Positions 1 through 4,184 of a DNA stretch of 6,013 bases are shown piece by piece; within the stretch, counting starts at the first letter, position 1; each line of letters starts with the position of its first letter. A program made the position numbers and the translations under genes. The DNA comes from Microcaldota archaeon. GTDB lineage: Archaea; Micrarchaeota; Micrarchaeia; Anstonellales; Bilamarchaeaceae. The stretch lies in NCBI GenBank assembly GCA_030668565.1, contig DAOVFD010000062.1:1-6013 (forward strand), in the 5' to 3' direction. The notes beneath the pieces are model-generated. The model was not told the DNA's origin, searched no databases, and saw only the letters and a program-made list of their open reading frames with translations.

Positions 1-570
1 CTGACTTCGGTGAGCAGGGATGATTTGAGAGATTTGGGGGCCGGTTATTTTGCAAGATGCATATCCGAAATCAAATGGAGAAATCCGGACGTTATTGTTG
101 AAGCATTCATACCTGATTTCCAGGGAAGAAGGGACCTTATAAGGAGAGTCCTCAAAGCAGGGCCTGATGTAATGGGCCATAGTCTTGAAACAGTAAAAAG
201 GCTTCAGCCGATAGTAAGGGATAAGCAGGCAGGTTACAGGAAATCATTGCAGGTAATAAGGACGATGAGGGAGCTGGACAAAAGTATAATAATAAAATCG
301 TCGCTTATGCTCGGGTTCAGGGAGTATAGGTACGAAGTGCTCGCAGCATTGAGACACCTCAGGAGAGCAGGGGTTGATATAATTTCGATGGGGCAATATA
401 TAAGACCGACAAAAAGCCATTTGAGAGTACTAGAATACGTTCCCAAAGATGTTTTCGAATTTTATGAAAGAGAGGCATACCAGCTTGGATTCAGACACGT
501 GGTTGCGCGGCCTCTTGCAAAACACTCCTATCCGAGCAGGGAAATAATCAGGTTCATGAACGCAAGATAA
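1..570 (+). CDS. lipA: Lipoyl synthase LipA (radical SAM), 5'-truncated by the window edge
   Basis: The frame is open from base 1 (L-T-S-V-S-R-D-D...), so the GTG at base 10 is internal and the true start lies outside. The 189 visible residues are the C-terminal half of LipA, which inserts two sulfurs into octanoyl-lysine on 2-oxoacid dehydrogenase E2 or GcvH proteins. Visible family landmarks, in order, are TSVSRDDLRDLGA (family TSVDRDDLxDGGA), EAFIPDFQG, PDVMGHSLETV, YRKSL, KSSLMLG, AGVDIISMGQYIRPT and LGFRHV. Both cysteine motifs that bind the two 4Fe-4S clusters lie upstream of the window and cannot be checked. Two usually strict motifs are altered: GLGE reads GFRE (bases 313-324), and the C-terminal RSSY, which supplies a serine ligand to the auxiliary cluster, reads KHSY (520-531). 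The family call is secure. Whether activity is canonical is open. The stop at 568-570 overlaps the convergent trm1 gene. Confidence 0.9.
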   Translation: MTSVSRDDLRDLGAGYFARCISEIKWRNPDVIVEAFIPDFQGRRDLIRRVLKAGPDVMGHSLETVKRLQPIVRDKQAGYRKSLQVIRTMRELDKSIIIKSSLMLGFREYRYEVLAALRHLRRAGVDIISMGQYIRPTKSHLRVLEYVPKDVFEFYEREAYQLGFRHVVARPLAKHSYPSREIIRFMNAR

Positions 571-1621
571 CTTTGTAAGGTGCATCTGTTTTTATCGATA
601 CCGGTGAAAAGTGGGTTCTTGAAACTTTGTAGCCCTTCTTTCTTATTTTTTCAATTATCTCATCCATTTTCGGAACATAACCCTTCCCTTTGCGTTTTGA
701 AAGAAGGTGCACGTTGTAATAATAAGGAGGCATTCCCGTTTCGCCTTTCATGAGGCCAAGGAATTTTGTTATTTCCCGCTTGTGCAGATAGTTTCTTTTT
801 TCATTGAGCTTTTCCATTTTTTCAATGAATTTCACGTTGTCAATCTCCCCAAGCCATAACGGCCCTGCATAATCCGTTTTTTTGCCGCATGAACATTTTC
901 CTTTTGGGAATTTTACCGCTTCCCGGTAACCGCAGGAAGGACAGAATTCTATATAACCAAGAGATTTCATGCTCTCATATGCAAGTTCCGCACCTCTTTT
1001 TACCTCGAGAATTGTCTTCAGGTAATGCCTGTCGGAAAATGAAGCAAGGGGCTTTATCCCCATGTTGAATTCCGCAGCTGTTTCGGCTATTTTCTTGACC
1101 ATTATCCTAAGTCCGGTTTCATGGGTGAATTCATTGTTCAACGGCCGGGAATGGTAGTTCTTTATACATGCCTTTGTTTTTCCGCCGCACAGAACCGCCA
1201 CATCCGTTGCAGTAACGGACAGATATGCTGTTTTTTTGGGATTGAAAAACCTGAAGGCGTCATAAAGGTAAGGTGCTGGTGAACCGAACGGGTCAACTTC
1301 AAGGAAATCCGCGGCTATTTCGAATGCAAGCCTTGATATGTTTCCCTCAACGACCTTGTATTTTATCTTGGATTTTTTAGCGTTTTTTTCAGCGAGTTTT
1401 GCAGCGGCTTTTTCAATGTCTATGAAAGTAACTGATTTCACATTTTTGTTTTCTGCCGCATATCTCAGTCCCCTTATTCCTGAAGCGCAGAAACTGTCGC
1501 AGACGTCAAGTTTCTTTCCTATTGCTCCCACTGCAAGTGATGACATGCTCCTGCAGAAGGTCATGTCCGGATTGTAGAACACATTTTTTGATACTGAAAA
1601 ATCTATATTTTCCTCTTTCAT
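554..1621 (-). CDS. trm1: tRNA (guanine(26)-N(2))-dimethyltransferase Trm1
   Basis: This 355-residue protein has the usual archaeal Trm1 length. It uses SAM to make N2,N2-dimethylguanosine at position 26 of tRNAs. The N-terminus carries the family segment DFSVSKNVFYNPDM (residues 7-20). The SAM-binding part has D-x-F-C-A-S-G-I-R-G (42-51), acidic FIDIE (66-70), the catalytic-site motif DPFGSPAP (110-117) and VTATDVAVLCG (136-146). Then come RPLNNEFTHETGLRI (159-173) and FSDRHY (195-200). A CPSC (227-230) plus CSC (243-245) pair gives four cysteines for a zinc site, followed by GPLWLGEI. The C-terminal domain ends with SRTHFSP and KTDAP. ATG at 1621 is 8 bases past the hicA stop. No Shine-Dalgarno is visible; an AT-rich TATA-like AATTTTTAG at 1641-1649 could give a leaderless transcript, otherwise it reads from the hicBA promoter. 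The stop overlaps lipA by 17 bases. Confidence 0.96.
   Translation of the reverse strand: MKEENIDFSVSKNVFYNPDMTFCRSMSSLAVGAIGKKLDVCDSFCASGIRGLRYAAENKNVKSVTFIDIEKAAAKLAEKNAKKSKIKYKVVEGNISRLAFEIAADFLEVDPFGSPAPYLYDAFRFFNPKKTAYLSVTATDVAVLCGGKTKACIKNYHSRPLNNEFTHETGLRIMVKKIAETAAEFNMGIKPLASFSDRHYLKTILEVKRGAELAYESMKSLGYIEFCPSCGYREAVKFPKGKCSCGKKTDYAGPLWLGEIDNVKFIEKMEKLNEKRNYLHKREITKFLGLMKGETGMPPYYYNVHLLSKRKGKGYVPKMDEIIEKIRKKGYKVSRTHFSPVSIKTDAPYKVILRS
583..597 (+). terminator. Possible T-tract terminator of lipA
   Basis: CTGTTTTTATC lies 13-27 bases past the lipA stop, inside the antisense end of trm1. Archaeal termination needs little more than such a tract, but five T's is short, so this is tentative. 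Confidence 0.25.
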
Positions 1622-1629
1622 AAAAATAG

Positions 1630-1857
1630 CTAGAGTAATTCTAAAAATTCTTTTCTTTTCAAACCAGCTTGTCTTATTATCTCGATAAGCGTTCCTATAT
1701 CTATCTCTTTATGATTCGGAACGACAACCGCTCTTTTTTCCTGCTCAGCCTGTTTAACAAGAATTACATGGCTTCCCTTCTGCCTCGCCGGTTGAAACCC
1801 AATCTTGGAAAGCACCTTAATAATTTCTTTACCCGAGAGACGCGGAAGTTTTGGCAT
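1630..1857 (-). CDS. hicA: HicA-family toxin (mRNA interferase)
   Basis: The 75-residue protein has the double-stranded-RNA-binding-like HicA/YcfA fold signature. N-terminal LSGKEIIKVLSKIGF is followed by the catalytic G-S-H (residues 28-30, His30), a strand VILVK, then VVVPNHKEIDIGTLIEIIRQAGL (residues 44-66), matching the usual VPxHxxxxxGTLxxIxRQxGL. HicA proteins cleave mRNA and are neutralised by HicB; the catalytic His is present, so the toxin looks intact. The ATG at 1857 lies inside the end of hicB (29-base overlap) and is preceded by a good Shine-Dalgarno, GAGGT at 1866-1870, 8 bases upstream, so translation is probably coupled to hicB. It is followed after 8 bases by trm1. Family assignment is firm; activity is inferred. 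Confidence 0.93.
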   Translation of the reverse strand: MPKLPRLSGKEIIKVLSKIGFQPARQKGSHVILVKQAEQEKRAVVVPNHKEIDIGTLIEIIRQAGLKRKEFLELL

Positions 1858-2062
1858 GTTTTTCTACCTCAAAACTAGCAATAATTACTTTTCCCTTACC
1901 AACACCTTCCGGAAGCCCCATTTCTTCGATATAAAGTTCGACGGCCTCTTTTAGATTATCAAGTGATTCCTCGATAGTGTGCCCTTGACTAACTACGTCC
2001 AACTCCGGACATAAAGCCACGAATTGTTTTTCTCCTTTCTTAATTATTGCAGTGAAGTCCAT
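1829..2062 (-). CDS. hicB: HicB-family antitoxin
   Basis: The 77-residue product has the HicB/UPF0150 partial-RNase-H fold pattern: MDFTAIIKKGEKQFVALCPE, then DVVSQGHTIEESLDNLKEAVELYIEE (residues 22-47) and VIIASFEV (59-66). It should bind and block the HicA encoded by the overlapping downstream gene. It is a short form. No helix-turn-helix or ribbon-helix-helix domain follows residue 66, and the last eleven residues are encoded over the hicA start. The ATG at 2062 is chosen over an in-frame TTG at 2110 because a TATA box (TTTAAAAATA, 2083-2092) sits the right distance upstream for transcription to begin at or near this ATG. The TTG would lie upstream of that promoter. No Shine-Dalgarno is seen, fitting a leaderless message. 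Antitoxin-first order suits autoregulation, but how a HicB without a DNA-binding domain would repress is unclear. Confidence 0.92.
   Translation of the reverse strand: MDFTAIIKKGEKQFVALCPELDVVSQGHTIEESLDNLKEAVELYIEEMGLPEGVGKGKVIIASFEVEKHAKTSASLG
1866..1870 (-). promoter_or_regulatory. Shine-Dalgarno of hicA
   Basis: GAGGT on the - strand lies 8 bases before the hicA ATG, inside the hicB coding sequence. It matches the archaeal 16S rRNA 3' end and supports ATG 1857 as the start, despite the 29-base overlap. Confidence 0.7.
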
Positions 2063-2078
2063 AATATAATTCTGTCGA

Positions 2079-2096
2079 AAGCTATTTTTAAAGCTT
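2079..2096 (-). promoter_or_regulatory. hicBA promoter (TATA box) within an inverted repeat
   Basis: On the - strand the sequence AAGCT-TTAAAAAT-AGCTT reads through this stretch. TTTAAAAATA (2083-2092) is a good archaeal TATA box, centred about 26 bases before the hicB ATG, which predicts a leaderless transcript. The flanking AAGCT/AGCTT arms form a 5-bp inverted repeat over the TATA box and could be an operator. The TATA call is moderately strong. The operator is only inferred. Confidence 0.6.
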
Positions 2097-2207
2097 AGGA
2101 ATCTCTTCAAATTTTCACAAAGCCTTATTTTTTGGAAAATGATGTAACATTGCCTTTTTTCACATCCATTATTAACTCATCCAACTCTGAAGACCTTATA
2201 AAGTTTT

Positions 2208-2221
2208 GGTCTATATTGACC
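2208..2221. repeat. Palindrome copy 1 (GGTC-TATATT-GACC)
   Basis: This has 4-bp GGTC/GACC arms around a 6-base AT core. It is related to the better palindrome starting 30 bases to its right, and both are preceded by TTTT. It lies next to a TATA-like CTTATAAAG, so a protein-binding site is possible. Confidence 0.5.
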
Positions 2222-2237
2222 GTTTTTGATGATTTTT

Positions 2238-2253
2238 GGTCAATATTTTGACC
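2238..2253. repeat. Palindrome copy 2 (GGTCAA-TATT-TTGACC)
   Basis: This has perfect 6-bp arms around a 4-base centre and is the second member of a pair with copy 1. Start-to-start spacing is 30 bases, close to three helical turns. It could be an operator half of a tandem site, or part of a repeated VNIDQ/QNIDQ coding motif if the - strand frame here was once a gene. Confidence 0.55.
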
Positions 2254-2306
2254 TTCTCGACGTGAATTATTCCTGAACCTTAACTGAACTAAAATCTTAT
2301 TTCACT

Positions 2307-2320
2307 TATGGTTCACCATA
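2307..2320. repeat. 14-base inverted repeat downstream of relE
   Basis: TATGGT-TC-ACCATA has perfect 6-bp arms and lies about 30 bases past the relE stop. On the + strand it is followed by TTCTTTTTTT, which resembles an intrinsic terminator, but no + strand gene leads into it. On the - strand it could form a short hairpin with a UGAA loop in the relE 3' untranslated region. Confidence 0.4.
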
Positions 2321-2350
2321 GCTTCTTTTTTTCGTTGGGATACCTGGTGA

Positions 2351-2614
2351 TTATTTATAGGTCGTTTCTGAGCGTCGTTCTATTTTCTCAACAAATATCA
2401 GCTCAATGTCTTTCTCAATGGTGTATAAAATTCTGATTTTTCCCTTTCGTATTCTATAGGCGTTTTTCGTTCCGCTAATCTTTTTGACGTCGTATTCCTT
2501 ATAGGGAATCAGCTCATTCTCAAGCTTCCTTAGAATCCCAAAAATTGTACCATATGCCTTTTCATCAAGTTTTAGCATGAATCTCTCCGCTTGTTTTGAA
2601 AGCTTAACCCTCAA
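2351..2614 (-). CDS. relE: RelE/ParE-superfamily toxin
   Basis: The 87-residue protein is typical in length for archaeal RelE. The N-terminal part (VKLSKQAERFMLKLDEKAY) corresponds to the two-helix region. The core KISGTKNAYRIRKGKIRILYTIEKDIELIFVEKIERRSETTYK (residues 45-87) matches the usual sheet (YRIRxGxYRxLYxI...ExFxIxxRxxxY). It keeps basic residues Arg54, Arg56, Arg61, Arg80 and Arg81 and a late Tyr86, as expected for ribosome-dependent mRNA cleavage. The chosen start is TTG at 2614: no ATG or GTG lies nearby, it gives the normal N-terminus, and it begins one base after the antitoxin stop. GGAAGG lies 9 bases upstream as a weak Shine-Dalgarno, so low-level, coupled translation is likely. 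The partner is the gene directly upstream. ParE-like gyrase activity cannot be excluded, though the archaeal pairing favours RelE. Confidence 0.88.
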   Translation of the reverse strand: MRVKLSKQAERFMLKLDEKAYGTIFGILRKLENELIPYKEYDVKKISGTKNAYRIRKGKIRILYTIEKDIELIFVEKIERRSETTYK

Positions 2615-2615
2615 C

Positions 2616-2828
2616 CTAATCAGCCTTCCTTTTTTTCTCCAGTTTCTCTAATGTAATTCCGCCATACTTTAGCATATGTTTTCTTATTTCTTTCAATTCC
2701 TTTAATTGGGTTTCAGAAAGCTTTTCTTCTGGCAATAACAAAATGGTTTCTATTTCTTCGATTTTCTTCTCTAAGTATTGGAGTTTGTCGTAAAGCATAT
2801 CCATCGTAACATTTTCATATTCTCCCAT
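2616..2828 (-). CDS. RelB-like antitoxin of the RelE pair
   Basis: This 70-residue, highly charged, mostly helical protein sits directly upstream of relE with a one-base gap. A predicted long helix (DMLYDKLQYLEKKIEEIETILL, about residues 10-32) with heptad-like hydrophobics is followed by PEEKLSETQLKELKEIRK and a short GGITLEKLEKKRK tail. This matches the architecture of small archaeal antitoxins that wrap around RelE, and no DNA-binding domain is obvious. The ATG at 2828 is supported by GGTGA (2834-2838) 5 bases upstream and a TATA box (2859-2866) giving a leader of roughly 8 bases. The call rests on position, size and composition as much as on sequence similarity, so no gene symbol is given. 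Confidence 0.8.
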   Translation of the reverse strand: MGEYENVTMDMLYDKLQYLEKKIEEIETILLLPEEKLSETQLKELKEIRKHMLKYGGITLEKLEKKRKAD

Positions 2829-2833
2829 TTATT

Positions 2834-2866
2834 TCACCAATATATAAGAGAAAAGTAGTATTTAAA
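2834..2866 (-). promoter_or_regulatory. Promoter and Shine-Dalgarno of the antitoxin-relE pair
   Basis: TTTAAATA at 2859-2866 on the - strand is a near-consensus archaeal TATA box and predicts a start near 2836. GGTGA at 2834-2838 is a Shine-Dalgarno 5 bases before the ATG. GTAT/ATAC 4-bp arms flank the TATA box and might be a weak operator. The site lies just past the truD stop, so the pair does not depend on truD transcription. Confidence 0.6.
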
Positions 2867-2885
2867 CGATACGGTTCTTAGACTT

Positions 2886-4055
2886 TCATCCACTCTTCGC
2901 TTTTTTCACATCCAGAAACTCTCTTAATGCTACCGTGGCATAGCTTCCCGCAGGCAGGGAGAACCTGAAGGTGGATTCTGAAAAAGAAAAGTCCTTCAGC
3001 GGTGCGAATAATGTCCTGGAACTTCCCTTTGATGAAATTTCTGGCATGCTTTTAATTTTGAAATCCCTTGTTTTTATTTCAAGTCCGGCAAGAATTTCCT
3101 TTTCCCTTTCATTCAATTCGGTCTCGTATCCTATGATTCTTCCCTCGATAAATCCGGAATCGTTCATGCGTTCGCCTTCCTCAGGTTTAACCTCCCCTTC
3201 AGATATCCTGTCGGAGAGAAGTCTGTTGAAAATATAAGACTGGAAGGCATGAACGAACATCAGCAGGGTCCCTCTTGGAAGGCACCTCAATGCTCCTGCA
3301 TAATCATTCGGATTCTTTTCAAGATGTGCAAGCATGCTCCTTTCAAGCTTAAGGTGTTTTGGGAATTCCCTCAATGCTGCAGCAAAATCAAGCGTTTCCC
3401 TAAGCTTCTCCCTTGCAATTCTTGCACTCTCATGGATTTCACCTTCAGTGTCGCAGAGAAACGCAAGCACTGCCTTATCCAGTCTGCACCGTATAATATA
3501 CTCCCCTACTATGTGGGTGTTTTTTCTTGTAGTACCGAATCTCTGTTCGCCGAAATAATTCGGAAACTTGCCCCCAAGCTCGCCGTATATTTTATTTACA
3601 ATATCGCCGTTTTTTTCCGGATTGACCACTTTTATCGTGAACCTGTTCCCCAACAGGTCACCCAGGGAAACCCTTTCCTTTGATTTCCAGGCTCCGTTTA
3701 TTTTTATGTCCTTGAGGTTTAAGGAAAGGATTTTCTCTTTTTCCACATTAAATACAGAAACAAGCTGCGTTGCCAGAGCAATTTTGTCCTTGTTTCCCGC
3801 ATAATTGAACCTTTTTTTGCCTATTCCGAGTTCCTTTGCAATTCTTCTTATTGCCCCTTCTGTTGTCCAGTCCCTTTTCTGCAGTATAAAGCGGACAAAA
3901 TCTCCTTTCTCATCCACGCGTGTGATTTCTTTATCAGTCCCAAATAGAGTCCCGTCGCTGCCTATTTCCTCGACTATGAAATCCTCTGGCGAATTCTTTA
4001 TTGTGCCTCCCATTCCCGCTGTTCCGGAAAGATGGGAAAGATTAGAAAAATCCAT
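2886..4055 (-). CDS. truD: tRNA pseudouridine(13) synthase TruD
   Basis: The 389-residue protein converts U13 of tRNAs to pseudouridine. Residues from the chosen ATG show the TruD landmarks in order: DFIVEEI (25-31), FILQKRDWTTEGAI (56-69), the catalytic motif NYAGNKDKIALATQ (84-97) with Asp90, LGNRFTI (135-141), PNYFGEQRFG (165-174), FVHAFQSYIFNRLL (267-280) and LPAGSYAT (367-374). Length and insert domain are normal for archaeal TruD. The ATG at 4055 is preferred over an in-frame TTG at 4070, because a TATA box at 4078-4086 is centred about 27 bases upstream of the ATG. That predicts a leaderless message, and the TTG would precede the transcription start. The gene lies in tandem behind the S-layer gene but has its own promoter. 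It is followed after 57 bases by the antitoxin gene. Confidence 0.96.
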   Translation of the reverse strand: MDFSNLSHLSGTAGMGGTIKNSPEDFIVEEIGSDGTLFGTDKEITRVDEKGDFVRFILQKRDWTTEGAIRRIAKELGIGKKRFNYAGNKDKIALATQLVSVFNVEKEKILSLNLKDIKINGAWKSKERVSLGDLLGNRFTIKVVNPEKNGDIVNKIYGELGGKFPNYFGEQRFGTTRKNTHIVGEYIIRCRLDKAVLAFLCDTEGEIHESARIAREKLRETLDFAAALREFPKHLKLERSMLAHLEKNPNDYAGALRCLPRGTLLMFVHAFQSYIFNRLLSDRISEGEVKPEEGERMNDSGFIEGRIIGYETELNEREKEILAGLEIKTRDFKIKSMPEISSKGSSRTLFAPLKDFSFSESTFRFSLPAGSYATVALREFLDVKKAKSG

Positions 4056-4077
4056 AAGAATTATTCTCAAGAAAAAA

Positions 4078-4086
4078 CTTTATAAC
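4078..4086 (-). promoter_or_regulatory. truD TATA box
   Basis: GTTATAAAG on the - strand, centred about 27 bases before the truD ATG, is a good archaeal TATA box. It decides the start: transcription from it begins at about the ATG at 4055, leaving no leader. Confidence 0.65.
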
Positions 4087-4108
4087 TGACTGTTTTTTTT
4101 TGAAAAGA

Positions 4109-4129
4109 GGACAAATTTACAATTTGTCC
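4109..4129. repeat. Perfect hairpin A between S-layer gene and truD
   Basis: GGACAAATT and AATTTGTCC form a perfect 9-bp stem around a 3-base TAC centre. It lies two bases from a second perfect hairpin, in the 129-base gap between the S-layer stop and the truD start. It may belong to the S-layer mRNA 3' end or be a binding site upstream of the truD promoter. Confidence 0.75.
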
Positions 4130-4131
4130 GC

Positions 4132-4150
4132 ATTGGAAAGAATTTCCAAT
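4132..4150. repeat. Perfect hairpin B between S-layer gene and truD
   Basis: ATTGGAAA and TTTCCAAT form a perfect 8-bp stem around a 3-base GAA centre. It borders the T-rich tract that follows the S-layer stop. Its sequence is unrelated to hairpin A, so this is two separate structures rather than a duplicated repeat. Confidence 0.75.
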
Positions 4151-4184
4151 ATAAAAATAAAAAAAGAAAAAAAGAAGAAAGACT
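4151..4184 (-). terminator. T-rich terminator tract after the S-layer gene
   Basis: Directly after the S-layer stop the - strand is almost pure pyrimidine, with T runs of 7, 7 and 5 broken by single C or A bases. Archaeal RNA polymerase terminates on such T tracts without needing a hairpin. The two hairpins lie beyond the tract and may back it up or protect the 3' end of read-through message. Confidence 0.6.

Larger units (their letters stand above)
2125..2301 (-). pseudogene. Possible remnant of a small antitoxin-like gene
   Basis: The - strand is open for 58 codons after a TGA at 2302-2304. It encodes a plausible-looking tail: KTVNIDQNFIRSSELDEL followed by a lysine-rich segment ending GNVTSFSKK. 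No ATG or GTG is available until ATG 2169 (14 codons from the end), with one TTG at 2184. The pattern KTVxID...LxEL...SFS loosely recalls ribbon-helix-helix VapB-type antitoxins, which would normally continue for another 20 or more residues. Here the frame stops right after a run of six A's (2128-2133 on the + strand as T's). One extra base in that run would carry the frame on into the open frame upstream of hicB. This is inference from weak similarity. It may equally be non-coding regulatory DNA. Confidence 0.2.
2097..2350. other. Intergenic region between relE and hicB without an intact gene
   Basis: This AT-rich stretch of about 250 bases holds no intact recognisable gene. From the relE side it contains a 14-base palindrome (2307-2320), then an open - strand frame lacking a standard start over most of its length (2125-2301). 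Within that frame are two related GGTC...GACC palindromes spaced 30 bases apart (2208-2221 and 2238-2253). A near-symmetrical TATA-like CTTATAAAG at about 2196-2204 could work in either direction. On the - strand it would place a start near 2170, giving a second, distal hicBA promoter. On the + strand it would place one near 2225, with no convincing gene after it. Confidence 0.6.

Noticed and set aside
2060..2110. Longer hicB starting at TTG 2110
   Set aside because: The extension lies upstream of and across the TATA box at 2083-2092, and HicB homologues begin at the equivalent of MDFTAII.
2226..2287. Possible C/D box guide RNA on the + strand (TTGATGA at 2226-2232, CTGA at 2273-2276 and 2284-2287, TATA-like element upstream)
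   Set aside because: The C and D motifs and promoter spacing are tempting, but there is no proper D' or C' pair, no closing stem outside the boxes, and the would-be guide is occupied by the GGTCAA/TTGACC palindrome.
2302..2304. TGA read as selenocysteine or another amino acid, joining MVNHK to the downstream open frame
   Set aside because: No plausible SECIS element or selenoprotein family match is visible, and ordinary decay or non-coding DNA explains it more simply.
3249..3683. A 144-codon open frame on the + strand antisense to truD
   Set aside because: It lies wholly inside truD, its product has no recognisable motif, and no TATA box or ribosome site was seen; it is a shadow of the real gene.
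4053..4070. Longer truD starting at TTG 4070
   Set aside because: The TATA box at 4078-4086 predicts transcription starting about 4056, so the TTG would not be in the message; ATG 4055 fits a leaderless start.
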